From NCBI RefSeq assembly GCF_001274785.1, contig NZ_LHPI01000013.1, positions 1 to 64,000 of the forward strand: a stretch of 64,000 nt of DNA, written 5' to 3'. Numbering within the stretch: position 1 is the stretch's first letter; every line of letters begins with the position of its first letter. Source of the stretch: Vibrio hepatarius. GTDB lineage: Bacteria; Pseudomonadota; Gammaproteobacteria; Enterobacterales; Vibrionaceae. Below, piece by piece: positions 41,346 through 50,268 of the stretch. The notes below the pieces were generated by a model that made no database searches, was not told where the DNA came from, and was given only the letters and a program-made list of their open reading frames with translations. The position numbers and the translations under genes were made by a program.

Positions 41346-41840
41346 CTAAGCTACGGTTGCTTTCATTACTACAACATGACGCGGAGAATCATTTAGTGAT
41401 GTTTTTGGCTTGAATTGAGCCAGTTCGTCCCATTCTTCGCCAGCGCAAATGCTACCAAACGAGTGGGCAGCAAATGGCAACTGATCAAGTGACTCGAAAG
41501 TCGTATACGCAGTGCTGTCATTTTCGTAGTCAGTCAAAACCCATTGGTCGCCGTTGTGTGAAACACTTAAGGCTATGACGTTGGAATAATCTATTGTTGG
41601 GATAGCCAGTATAAGTGGACTGTCAGTTACTTGATCCACAAAGGCAAGAGCACGCTCTTTCGTATCAAAGCATCCACAGAAAAGAGGGGATATACACCAA
41701 TTCGAATCAATGACTTTTTCGATAAATTGTTTAGCAAACATTGTAGGCAAACTACCGTGTATGGAAGTGATATACCGTGGATTGTGGCTGTCAGTGATGT
41801 ACTGAGTAAAGTCGTAAAGGGGAGTTGTCGCAGATGTCAT
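41346..41840 (-). CDS. Hypothetical protein
   Basis: The protein is 164 aa from ATG 41840, with AGGA 9 nt upstream. A GTG at 41915 overlapping the previous stop would give a 189-aa form, so the start is uncertain. It is soluble, with several aromatic and Cys residues in the middle (NWCISPLFCGCFDTK). The family is unknown. Confidence 0.55.
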   Translation of the reverse strand: MTSATTPLYDFTQYITDSHNPRYITSIHGSLPTMFAKQFIEKVIDSNWCISPLFCGCFDTKERALAFVDQVTDSPLILAIPTIDYSNVIALSVSHNGDQWVLTDYENDSTAYTTFESLDQLPFAAHSFGSICAGEEWDELAQFKPKTSLNDSPRHVVVMKATVA

Positions 41841-41911
41841 TTGAAGTAGTCCTATTTTGTTTAGATAGCACCAGTTTACGGGTTCGGTAGAACCCGCAAC
41901 TATCAACTCAT

Positions 41912-42175
41912 TCACTTATCGTCTTCTTCCTTCTCATTCGTTACTGTGTGCTTCTGTGGAGCACCCAATGTAATTAAATATAAGCAAATAATAATTGGTA
42001 GAATGACGGTAACAACTGGGCGTACTTGGTCAGGAGTGATAACCCCTTTAGTGAACCAGACATAGAGCAGGGATCCAGACATTAATAGACTTAGGATGAT
42101 ATAAAACCCAGCTATGAATTTTCCTGTTTTTGTCCCGAAAAAATTCAATAGCCAGTTACTTATTTGAGGTGTCAT
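41912..42175 (-). CDS. Small two-pass membrane protein
   Basis: The protein is 87 aa from ATG 42175, with GGAGAG upstream. Two membrane helices lie at residues ~18-40 and ~52-70 (VVTVILPIIICLYLITL), with an acidic C-terminal tail (EKEEDDK). Its stop overlaps a possible GTG start of the next gene. The function is unknown. Confidence 0.65.
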   Translation of the reverse strand: MTPQISNWLLNFFGTKTGKFIAGFYIILSLLMSGSLLYVWFTKGVITPDQVRPVVTVILPIIICLYLITLGAPQKHTVTNEKEEDDK

Positions 42176-42238
42176 TAATCTCTCCTGTGGGTGAATGACA
42201 ATGGTGCCGGGCACAACTACCCGACACTGATAAAAAGG

Positions 42239-44401
42239 TCATGCAAATAGTTTTAATGGAGGCAAAGAATCAATCAATTGCGCCCCGTATTTTTTGCTAC
42301 TCAGACGGCGATCGAAGATCAGCACTTCGCCGCTGCAATCAGCTGATCGAATAAGACGACCCACTTGTTGAATGAGTTTTGCGCTCGCTTCTGGCAGGCT
42401 CAACTCAAAGAAAGGGTTACCACCGTTTTTACTGATGAATTCGCTCTCAGCTTCATCTACAGGCTCTTTAAAGTTAGCGAAAGGTATCTTGGCAATTCCA
42501 ACACAGGTCAAATATTCACGTGGTAAATCAAGCCCTTCTCCTAGTGATGCGACCCCGACTAAAATCGATTTGAGGTCATTATCGATACGCTCTTTGTGTC
42601 TACGAATCAAATTAGGTCGGGTATCTTGCCCTTGAATAAGCATGTAAGCTTTAAGTTCCGGTGATACCAACTCAATGTAGCGATTCAACTGACGGTAGGA
42701 GGTAAACAACATAAGCATCGCTTTGTGTTTTTGTGCCATTTGTCCTGTGTAGTGAACAATTTCAAGTGTGTGCTGTTCTTCGTTTTTAGCTGTAGGTTCT
42801 ACCTTCATTGGTGGAATGATTAGCTTAGCTTGGTTCTGATAATCGAACGGGCTATTCACGCGGCAATACTGGGTACCATCATTCGCGCTTAGGCCAGCTT
42901 CAAGCATAAAGCGGTCAAAGTTACCAAGGCTTGTCACGGTTGCGGATGTTAGTACCGCGCCAGCTGCTTTCGACCATAGCGTGTCTTCAAGTTCTTTACC
43001 TACGCTGATTGGCACTGCGTTAAATGAGAGGTCAGGTCGACCATTACCGCCGCACGATACCCATTTAGCGATAGCTGACCCTTTCTGCTCAATCTTGGTG
43101 AACATCTGCCACATATCTGCAAAACTCTCTGTATGTGCCTGTAGGCGATTTGATTCAGACAGAATTTTTTCAATAGCAGGTGTGGAAGGGATTTTGCGTT
43201 TTTCCAAAGCTTCTTGAAGCTTACTTGTGTGAGCTGACACGCAACGGTTAATCTTGCCCGACAGCGTTGATAAATTGCTAAGCGATGTATCTAACACTGA
43301 TGGTAATAGACCGTCTTTAAAACGGTAAATTTGCTCTTGAGAGTAGTCACTAGAGAAATTGCAGTTTGCCAAAAGCATGTCAGTAACTGAGCGTAGTTCC
43401 TCTACACAGCCTTTCACAACTTCATCAAGCTCTCTGCCATCTTTAACGATAGATTGGCTGATCTCTTGACCATGTACCATCGAAAGCTTGGACACCGCTT
43501 GTGATACCTTTTTAAGCCAAGAAAGGCTACCTTCAATAGTTACTTTTTGCTCAAAGGAAGAACGGAATTGCTTTGGGATATGATGTGCCTCGTCGATAAC
43601 CCAAATGGCGTCTTCCGCTGGCGGTAGGACATTGCCACCATTCGCTAAGCTGGTCATGGTTAACGCATGGTTTGCAATAATCACATCAGTTGTATCCAGA
43701 GTCTTACGAGCGTTATGGAAAGCGCATTCTTCGAAGTAGGGGCAAATACGCTTAGTGCATGTGCCTGACTTACAGTTCACTTTGTTCCAAAGCGTAGAGG
43801 CGATAACTTCACCTGTCACTGGCCAGTTATCCATAACCCCGTCCCAACTTTTGTTGTCGTAGTTTTCGATCATGCGCTCAAGTAGTTCAGCGTCTGCACC
43901 AGAAACTTTCTCTACAGGTTCTTGAGAGTCGAATAGGGTATCTTCGCTACGGGCTGGTGGCGCGCCCACAGCAACGGTTTCAACATCACGGCGGCACAGG
44001 TATCGGTTACGGCCTAAAGCCACCTTAAACGTCATGTCAGGTCGTATAGATTGAAGTAACGGTAGGTCTTTGAGTTCTAGCTGACTCTGCAAACTTACGT
44101 TGGCAGTTGAAACGATCAGTTTCTTGTTTAGCGCCTTGGCTAAGACGATCGATGGTATAAGGTAAGCAAAAGTTTTACCTGTACCAGTGCCAGCTTCCGC
44201 AGCGATGATACGGCGCTTCGCACCTTCATTTTGCGCGTAGACACCACCAAGCGTTTTAGCAATTTCTGCTATAAGAAAGCTTTGCTCTTTTCTCGGCTTA
44301 AAACCAGAGAGAGCATCCTGAACACTTTTATATAATGTTCTGATTTCTTCTTTGGTTTTGTCATTCAAATCCAGTTGCTTGGCTGGTGCTTTCTCAATCA
44401 T
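42239..44401 (-). CDS. dinG: DinG-family Fe-S superfamily 2 DNA helicase
   Basis: The protein is 720 aa from ATG 44401, which has GGAGAG 7 nt upstream; the frame extends to 44464. The Walker A motif AEAGTGTGKTF lies near residues 69-79. The Fe-S cysteines lie in CRRD and in CKSGTCTKRICPYFEECAF near 215-235. The DEAH box is VIDEAHHIP near 268-276 and motif VI is QQVGRLIRS near 690. DinG unwinds forked and R-loop DNA and helps replication past transcription. It is likely a plasmid copy that supports replication or repair. Confidence 0.88.
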   Translation of the reverse strand: MIEKAPAKQLDLNDKTKEEIRTLYKSVQDALSGFKPRKEQSFLIAEIAKTLGGVYAQNEGAKRRIIAAEAGTGTGKTFAYLIPSIVLAKALNKKLIVSTANVSLQSQLELKDLPLLQSIRPDMTFKVALGRNRYLCRRDVETVAVGAPPARSEDTLFDSQEPVEKVSGADAELLERMIENYDNKSWDGVMDNWPVTGEVIASTLWNKVNCKSGTCTKRICPYFEECAFHNARKTLDTTDVIIANHALTMTSLANGGNVLPPAEDAIWVIDEAHHIPKQFRSSFEQKVTIEGSLSWLKKVSQAVSKLSMVHGQEISQSIVKDGRELDEVVKGCVEELRSVTDMLLANCNFSSDYSQEQIYRFKDGLLPSVLDTSLSNLSTLSGKINRCVSAHTSKLQEALEKRKIPSTPAIEKILSESNRLQAHTESFADMWQMFTKIEQKGSAIAKWVSCGGNGRPDLSFNAVPISVGKELEDTLWSKAAGAVLTSATVTSLGNFDRFMLEAGLSANDGTQYCRVNSPFDYQNQAKLIIPPMKVEPTAKNEEQHTLEIVHYTGQMAQKHKAMLMLFTSYRQLNRYIELVSPELKAYMLIQGQDTRPNLIRRHKERIDNDLKSILVGVASLGEGLDLPREYLTCVGIAKIPFANFKEPVDEAESEFISKNGGNPFFELSLPEASAKLIQQVGRLIRSADCSGEVLIFDRRLSSKKYGAQLIDSLPPLKLFA

Positions 44402-44681
44402 GTGGTGACTCTCCATTAACTTTATACCGTGATGGTAAGACGGTTTAGTCAACGCGCAAGTCACTAAAAAATAGTGGAATTATAAAACTCAGAGTAGGGT
44501 GTGGGTTGTGAAAAACTGCCAGTACTGGGAGTAAATGGAAGACAAAAAGAAGAGTAGAAACGCAGCCACTTTGTAACTGTCAGTAATAGAAACACAAAGA
44601 GAAAATTAACCACAAAATAAATGCACCCGTTGTTAGTAATGGCCATAAGAACCCCACTAATTACGGATGCATTAATGCACG

Positions 44682-45140
44682 TTATTTTATGATTTCACAA
44701 TGGCTAAACATGTTCTCTTCCCCGCCCTCTAAATTGCCTTTTTTATCAAATTTCAGGCGAACAAATTTGCCATCTGGATATGGGCCATTGGCATCATACT
44801 GTGTTCTAAGTTCAAAGTACGCTCTTTCACTTTCACCATTATTTTTCTTTGTAATTACATCTGCTTCGAATCCATGAGGATTTTCTTTAATTACAGTAAC
44901 CGTTCCCGGTGCATAAGAGAATTTAGTAAGGTCGAAGACCTTGCCAGTGTTTTGAAGATTCCAGTACAGCTTATTGCCATTCTTACGGGTAAACTGATAG
45001 CCATACTGATCAGAAAAGCGCAATTGACAAAAAATATTCAAGTTCGGGTCATTTAAGTTTAAAGGCTGGTATGCAGCTGCTGCGTAACCTGAACTCAATA
45101 AAGATATTACTGCTAGTGTTTTTAATCCCAATTTCTTCAT
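44682..45140 (-). CDS. Exported hypothetical protein
   Basis: The protein is 152 aa from ATG 45140 (AGGA 6 nt upstream). It has a signal peptide (residues 1-21, LAVISLLSSGYAAAA). The mature part is beta-rich, with one Cys near the start (NIFCQLRF) and one near the end (FSHCEIIK), suggesting a disulfide that closes a small beta-barrel. The family is unknown. An IS3-family insertion lies just upstream and may have separated it from its promoter. Confidence 0.65.
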   Translation of the reverse strand: MKKLGLKTLAVISLLSSGYAAAAYQPLNLNDPNLNIFCQLRFSDQYGYQFTRKNGNKLYWNLQNTGKVFDLTKFSYAPGTVTVIKENPHGFEADVITKKNNGESERAYFELRTQYDANGPYPDGKFVRLKFDKKGNLEGGEENMFSHCEIIK

Positions 45141-45236
45141 AATCATTCCTATACTCCGAAGATAACTGTCTTCGTCACTGTTCTACTTTTAATATTGCGG
45201 CGTTTTTCAAGGTAGTTGTCATCATTCGCTTGTTTA

Positions 45237-46310
45237 TTAAGCAGCTTCTCTCTCTGGATTTAGATGTACGTCACCAACTGGCTTACAGTTCCTGATATCA
45301 CCAGGCCATCGTTCGGGTTTTCGCTTTTTTGCAGCGAGTAATACCTCCGCTCGACGCTTCAAGATCTCTTCGTCTTTTCCGTTATGACGCTCTAAGGGCG
45401 TGACGTAATTTAGCTTGCTGTGCTTGTGCTCGGTGTTGTACCAGTGCACGAAGGCTTCAACCCAACCTCGACTGCTTTCGAGATTTTCAAAGCCCTTTGT
45501 CGGCCAGTTCGGCATGTACTTAACCGTGCGGAACAACGACTCGACATACGGGTTATCATCACTGACTCTTGGGCGGCTATACGATGAGGTAATGCCTAGC
45601 TCATCCATCTTCGCTTTGAACGTCAGCGACTTCATAGGCGCACCGTTATCTGAGTGAAGAACTAGCGGTTGATTGAAGCACTGCTCTCGCATCAAGGTTC
45701 GTTGCAGGAGCTGTGACGCTAACTCACCGCACTCACGTTCATACACCTCATAGCCCACGATTTTTCGGCTGTAGATGTCCTCTATTACATACAGATAATA
45801 ATGCTGGCCTCGAACCTTTGAAGGCAAGTAAGTGATATCCCATGTGTAGACTTGATTCGAGCCTGTCGCCGTATAAGTCGTTGGCTTCACTTGCTTTTGT
45901 CTACTCCTCTGACGGCCTCGGTTGTTAAGTTGTCCTTGAGCGCCCAACACCCGATAATAGCTCGACTCTGAGGCGATATACTCACCTTTATCAAGCAGTG
46001 TCGGCACTATTTGAGTCGGGGGTAAGCTCGCGAACTCTGGGCGGTTACATACCTCGATAATCGCATCACGCTCTTGCTTTGACAGCTTGTTAGCTGGCTC
46101 TGGTCTGAGGCAGGTCGGTCTTTTATCCGCCTGAACCTTTCCTTGTAGATACCATCGACGATAGGTTCTCAGATCAATTTGAACCTCATGACAAGCGCGT
46201 TCTATGCGACAACCATTTTGTTTGGCTTCGTGGATAAGAGCAATCAGGTGCTGCCTTTCATCGGTTGAGGTTAGTCGTCCTCTGGCTCTTCCCCGTAAAA
46301 GGCTCTGAGC
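45237..46310 (-). CDS. IS3-family transposase OrfB (reached by -1 frameshift)
   Basis: The frame is continuous from the slippery site to the stop at 45237, with no stop between 46310 and 46007. A DDE integrase core is clear: Asp in TWDITYLPSK, Asp in LHSDNGAPM and Glu in NPYVESLFRTVKY about 35 residues later. An N-terminal HTH_21-like part (RRWYLQGKVQADKRP) precedes it. It would be made as an OrfAB fusion that does the transposition chemistry. Confidence 0.88.
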   Translation of the reverse strand, partial: AQSLLRGRARGRLTSTDERQHLIALIHEAKQNGCRIERACHEVQIDLRTYRRWYLQGKVQADKRPTCLRPEPANKLSKQERDAIIEVCNRPEFASLPPTQIVPTLLDKGEYIASESSYYRVLGAQGQLNNRGRQRSRQKQVKPTTYTATGSNQVYTWDITYLPSKVRGQHYYLYVIEDIYSRKIVGYEVYERECGELASQLLQRTLMREQCFNQPLVLHSDNGAPMKSLTFKAKMDELGITSSYSRPRVSDDNPYVESLFRTVKYMPNWPTKGFENLESSRGWVEAFVHWYNTEHKHSKLNYVTPLERHNGKDEEILKRRAEVLLAAKKRKPERWPGDIRNCKPVGDVHLNPEREAA

Positions 46311-46771
46311 TTTTTTCGCAGAACCAACAAGGCAGCAGTTTCAGCGAGCGCCTTTTCTTTGTGGCGTAACTCTTTTTTCAGCTCTTTAATTTCAAGTTTA
46401 TCGGCTTTGGCCTGTTTCTTTGCTTCAGCTTCCCGTTCTTTGCTTGACTGAAAGCCTTGCATACACTCTTCTCGCCAACTCTGAACTTGCTCTGGAAAGA
46501 GACCTTTTTCACGACAGTAATGGCTGAGTTCACTCTCCGTCATCGAGTAGGTTTCGGCAACGATGGCAAGTTTGGTTTGAGCAGACCACTGCTCTGATGA
46601 AGTGTTACTATTTGGCACTGCGGCTCCTGAACGTCTGAGTTGCTGCCGCCAATGATACAGGGTCGCGGTGCTAACGCCTTCTTCTTTTGATAGCTGGCTC
46701 ACTGACATTGAGTATGGAGGCAATAGCTTCTTCAATATGGCTTCTTTTCTTTCTGCTGGAATGCGAGACAC
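46271..46771 (-). CDS. IS3-family transposase OrfA
   Basis: This 166-aa protein has an N-terminal helix-turn-helix (SVSQLSKEEGVSTATLYHWRQ) and a second HTH-like unit, then a Lys/Glu leucine-zipper-like coil. The heptamer A-AAA-AAG lies at 46316-46310 in its last third (CGA AAA AAG) and is the standard -1 slippery site of the family. Slipping there leads into OrfB. It starts near the right inverted repeat. Confidence 0.88.
   Translation of the reverse strand: MSRIPAERKEAILKKLLPPYSMSVSQLSKEEGVSTATLYHWRQQLRRSGAAVPNSNTSSEQWSAQTKLAIVAETYSMTESELSHYCREKGLFPEQVQSWREECMQGFQSSKEREAEAKKQAKADKLEIKELKKELRHKEKALAETAALLVLRKKLRAFYGEEPEDD
46310..46316 (-). other. -1 ribosomal frameshift site of the IS3 element
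   Basis: A-AAA-AAG in the OrfA frame is the canonical slippery heptamer. The -1 frame is open from here to the OrfB stop. Confidence 0.8.
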
Positions 46772-46907
46772 AATTCATTCTTACCGCCCTAAACTGGTTA
46801 AATTTTAACAGTGACAACTATCCTGCCAGAGGGGGATTGTTAGGGGCTATGTTTTAGCACGGAAGTACTAAGTTAATCGAATGAAAAACATAGTTTTTTG
46901 TACAATG

Positions 46908-47183
46908 TTAAATTCCAATATCCCAAGAATTACCTTCTTGTCGACGCTCCCAAAGTAGCGCTATTGCTTCATCTCTTGTTTCACAACTATCGATCACTAC
47001 CATGCCGTACCCTTTGGCTAGTTCAACATCCCATTTCTTCGTTTTGATATTGAAACAACAGACACCTTGGCAGGTGATTTTATCTTCGAGAAAAACAGGG
47101 CAGTTTTCTTGGCCACTCAACCACGGCTTTTCTGCCAAATGGAAATATTCATCGCTATAAACATCAGTAAGGATAGGGGTCAC
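46908..47183 (-). CDS. Hypothetical protein
   Basis: This 91-aa protein overlaps the upstream gene by 4 nt (ATGA), so it is translationally coupled. It has four Cys residues (ENCPVFL, CQGVCCFN) that could bind metal, and a C-terminal helix. No family is recognised. The IS insertion lies about 80 bp beyond its stop. Confidence 0.6.
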   Translation of the reverse strand: MTPILTDVYSDEYFHLAEKPWLSGQENCPVFLEDKITCQGVCCFNIKTKKWDVELAKGYGMVVIDSCETRDEAIALLWERRQEGNSWDIGI

Positions 47184-47791
47184 TTTGTCACCTTGTTTTG
47201 TTTTGCCAACTGCTCACGCTTTTCTACTGCTTGGTAGGTTTCTTCGGTCGTTGCTCCGCGCCAAATTAAGTTACGGTGAATGGCTTCACCCATAAATTCA
47301 GGATTAATCAAATCACGTGAACCAATAGCATTCACAAGCTCTCTATCGGTCATATTCGACATCGCTACACGTACATGTTCACGAATAGGCATATCACCTA
47401 CAGGAGTGGGGTAAGTTCGTGCAATTTGATCCAGTGGGTAAGCTTGTGGAACCTCATGCCAAAAAAGGTCAACCTTCAAACTGTCACCATTTTGAAGAAG
47501 CCATGAACGGCCATCTTTTAAAGCCTCATTCTTGGTCATACCGAGAGTTTTATATATCTCCAAACCAAAGTTGATTTGATCCACGCCCAATTTCTCAGCG
47601 GCAAGTTTCAGTGCCAACTTTCGTAGGTGTTTTCCCGGCAACTCGCCAATCGTTTTTGCGGGTCTTGCATAGTCACCATTCGGGCCACATGCGATATAAG
47701 TTGGAATTCGCTCTGGCAGTACATCGATTTCATTGGTGTTGTAAAAATCGCACTCATTCTGATAGTGAGTGATAGCAGGATTCAGTTTCAA
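47180..47791 (-). CDS. Hypothetical protein
   Basis: This 203-aa soluble protein overlaps the flanking genes by 4 nt on each side, so it is the middle of a tight three-gene unit (47788, 47180, 46908). It contains PTYIACGPNGDYARPAKTIG near residues 30-50 and a long helical C-terminus. The family is unknown. Confidence 0.6.
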   Translation of the reverse strand: MKLNPAITHYQNECDFYNTNEIDVLPERIPTYIACGPNGDYARPAKTIGELPGKHLRKLALKLAAEKLGVDQINFGLEIYKTLGMTKNEALKDGRSWLLQNGDSLKVDLFWHEVPQAYPLDQIARTYPTPVGDMPIREHVRVAMSNMTDRELVNAIGSRDLINPEFMGEAIHRNLIWRGATTEETYQAVEKREQLAKQNKVTK

Positions 47792-48090
47792 AATGGGTAA
47801 CCCTCAAATGTTTCTTCTGTAAATACCATTCCCTGCGCCGAGGTTTGGACAGTCACTGGAGCTGGGTGCTCTATAAGTAATGGCTGGTCATCTTCCTGCT
47901 TTTCTTCGCGTTCGCTTTCACAAGGGCCATTACACATCGCTTGCACGTGATGTTTCCAAGAACGACGCAATTGGATGTCTGTAAAATGGGGTTCAAACTC
48001 ACCAAGCAGTGAACCATCAGGGGCGGTAACCACTGTTTGATTTGGATTAGAACGGTTTATAAGGATTTCATCAGGGTGAATAGCTGCCAT
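47788..48090 (-). CDS. Hypothetical protein
   Basis: The protein is 100 aa from ATG 48090, with GAGAG 7 nt upstream; a TTG-started extension to 48165 would overlap the previous gene. A beta-rich N-terminus with TVVTAPDGSLLGEFEP precedes a charged, Cys-containing middle (CNGPCESE). The family is unknown. Confidence 0.55.
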   Translation of the reverse strand: MAAIHPDEILINRSNPNQTVVTAPDGSLLGEFEPHFTDIQLRRSWKHHVQAMCNGPCESEREEKQEDDQPLLIEHPAPVTVQTSAQGMVFTEETFEGYPF

Positions 48091-48151
48091 TTTTATTCTC
48101 TCTATATTTAATTTTTGTGCCCACAGGTCTTGTTGGTGGGGCTGTTTATGA

Positions 48152-48460
48152 TTAGTCGATGTCAATTAGTTCATTAGATGGAAGACGTTTGAAGTACTCG
48201 TTGCCTTTATCAGAAGGCTTGAAACAGCGGCCATTAGGTGAGAACACTGCAACGACTTCTTCGCCATCAAAAACGTCACCGCCCAAGGTGTAACGGTTGT
48301 AATCTTGCTGTTCTGTGTGTTCGCGCCATTTCTCTCTGGCATCCTTTAGATCAACCACATCAATGAATTCTTCTGTCTCGATAGCGTAGCTATGAGTCAA
48401 TGTTCCAACGCGAAGCTTAAGTTGACCTGTCGTTGTCGGTTTCGAATTTTGTTTTGTCAT
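48152..48460 (-). CDS. Hypothetical protein
   Basis: This 102-aa soluble protein has a strong CAGGAGAT ribosome site. It is mixed beta/alpha with a DVFDGEEVVAVFSPNG strand pair. It heads the four-gene unit ending at 46908. The family is unknown. Confidence 0.6.
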   Translation of the reverse strand: MTKQNSKPTTTGQLKLRVGTLTHSYAIETEEFIDVVDLKDAREKWREHTEQQDYNRYTLGGDVFDGEEVVAVFSPNGRCFKPSDKGNEYFKRLPSNELIDID

Positions 48461-48583
48461 GAGCGTTATCTCCTGTGGTTTGATTCCATTAAAAGCGAGT
48501 TAGCGAATCACACAAGATGCTCAGGTTTAGGTTTGATGATTGAAAGGCGCCACGTAACAGCAGCGCCATTTTTAGAGTTTGGT

Positions 48584-50254
48584 TTAGATAGGTAGGGTTG
48601 TTTGAATCGCTACGCGCTGACCGTCAGAGAACAACCGAGTGAATGTTTCCGTTCGCTTTTCAAAATTCGTTGCTTGATGATGGCGGCAGGTGAATGACTG
48701 CCAATAAGCAAGCTTTAGCCCCTTAAGAAGCTGGTCTTCTATATCGCGGGGAAAACTGCACAATAGGTTTAAGCAATACTCTTTCGCGTCTTCTTCCTGC
48801 ATGTCAGATACATCCAGTTCCCAAACTGCTTCCATTGATTCATTCCATAGCTCGACAAAAGCAAACACATTTTCCTCGATAGCCTCTGCCGCCGAAGTAA
48901 AAGCAAGTGGGTCTTCATATTCCTCGGTGCAATCATGTCTTGCATATTCAGTGGAGCGGAGCGTTTTATCTTTAGTGATTTCTACGTTTACCTCACGCAG
49001 TAATTGGGAACCAATGCGCGATGACGACTTCTCATTCCCTAGAACGGCTGCAGTTCGGCAGGCATCGAAACTTGCATCAAAGCCGTGGATATGCGCGAGA
49101 GTTTTTCGTTCTTCATAGACACCACCTCGGGTTACTTCGGAACAAGCTAGAAAATGAGCTCCAGTAAATAGCCTCTCCTTATTCGGCGCCTTTAATTCAA
49201 AGAGCTGTTCAATTTCCAAAGGTGACAATCTGACGGGTACATTGACTTTGACCTCTTGGCCATCAACAACCTCGATAGTCGAAATGTACTTCTTGCAGGG
49301 TATACCGACGCGAATAGGTGCAAAACTTAGTGCTTTCATCATGGACATAGCGTGCTGGCCAATGTCTGGTGCCTTATGAATCGGCAGGATCACATCACAA
49401 CGACGTGCTAACCACTTAATCACCGATTTGTTCTCTTTGACTATCGCTAAGCTGGCCGCTGGGTCAAATGGGTTGTCTGGTATGACGATACTTAGCTTTT
49501 TAGCATGGCCTTTGAAAGACTCCACGATACGCTTATACCGCGAGAATACTTCTTGAGGTTCTACGAAGTTACCTTTGCCAACTTCGGTAATGACACCGTT
49601 GTCGAGAAAAGCTCGGTTTCCCCTAATCAATGACTGTTTCATCATGTCGAGTAGGTGAGGTTGCTTGATGTCGCTAACGTAGGCAAGAGAAGCGCCCAAG
49701 CAAGCGTTGGCAGCTGAATAGCCGGTAAACTCGTCAGCTGATGCTAAGCCTGACCGATACAAAACAGGTGAAAATGGTTTTGGTATGTTATTGAGGATCT
49801 TCTTTAGTCTACCTCTAAGAACTCCAACGCCAATGTGTTTACGGCAAAAGTACGTCGAATTGAAGGTATTAAGCAGCTTCTGGGAGCTTGGCTTTTCAGT
49901 CATCATGTCGAAGACTTTCAAATAGTCATTTGACAACACGACAAACAAATCGCGGGATTTCTCTGCGTATTGCTTCAACAGCTTATTGGCGCCTGCTGTG
50001 TGCTTATCAACATACGCTTGCATCGCCGCGGTTTGGGTTCGCTTAGGCATTTGCTGATCATAATGGCCAATGACCTGTTTAGAATGAATCAGGCCATGTA
50101 AACCTGACAGTATAAGCACTTCAAAGTGATCGTGTACATTATCTATGTTCGCACGAATTAACTCGTACACATGACCCAAATATAGGTCGAAAGCTTGAGC
50201 TTCGGTCTGAGCTTTATTGTCACTGCAACCGATGATTAGAAGTGGTTTAGCCAT
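48584..50254 (-). CDS. DUF6884-like domain fused to a transglycosylase-like (TGT/DpdA-type) domain
   Basis: The protein is 556 aa from ATG 50254 (GAGGTAG upstream); the open frame extends to 50392 but would overlap the previous gene. Residues ~1-110 carry LLIIGCSDNK, AFDLYLGHVYE and LILSGLHGLIHSKQVIGHYD, the pattern of DUF6884/YaaA-like proteins. Residues ~180-440 look like a TIM-barrel transglycosylase relative: RAFLDNGVITE, KLSIVIPDNPFDP, CDVILPIHKAPD, PIRVGIPCKKY and LAHIHGFDASFDACR. TGT-like DpdA enzymes insert 7-deazaguanines into DNA. No preQ0 synthesis genes are seen here, and I do not see the standard zinc site, so the activity is uncertain. Confidence 0.5.
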   Translation of the reverse strand: MAKPLLIIGCSDNKAQTEAQAFDLYLGHVYELIRANIDNVHDHFEVLILSGLHGLIHSKQVIGHYDQQMPKRTQTAAMQAYVDKHTAGANKLLKQYAEKSRDLFVVLSNDYLKVFDMMTEKPSSQKLLNTFNSTYFCRKHIGVGVLRGRLKKILNNIPKPFSPVLYRSGLASADEFTGYSAANACLGASLAYVSDIKQPHLLDMMKQSLIRGNRAFLDNGVITEVGKGNFVEPQEVFSRYKRIVESFKGHAKKLSIVIPDNPFDPAASLAIVKENKSVIKWLARRCDVILPIHKAPDIGQHAMSMMKALSFAPIRVGIPCKKYISTIEVVDGQEVKVNVPVRLSPLEIEQLFELKAPNKERLFTGAHFLACSEVTRGGVYEERKTLAHIHGFDASFDACRTAAVLGNEKSSSRIGSQLLREVNVEITKDKTLRSTEYARHDCTEEYEDPLAFTSAAEAIEENVFAFVELWNESMEAVWELDVSDMQEEDAKEYCLNLLCSFPRDIEDQLLKGLKLAYWQSFTCRHHQATNFEKRTETFTRLFSDGQRVAIQTTLPI

Positions 50255-50268
50255 TGAATCTACCTCAG

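Larger units (their letters stand above)
45205..46828 (-). mobile_element. IS3-family insertion sequence
   Basis: Two overlapping transposase frames are bounded by imperfect inverted repeats that share TAGTTGTCA (45213-45221) and TGACAACTA (46812-46820). The ends at about 45205 and 46828 are set by aligning the flanks, and I could not confirm a target-site duplication. The element is oriented on the minus strand and appears intact: slippery site, DDE residues and both frames are present. Confidence 0.85.
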
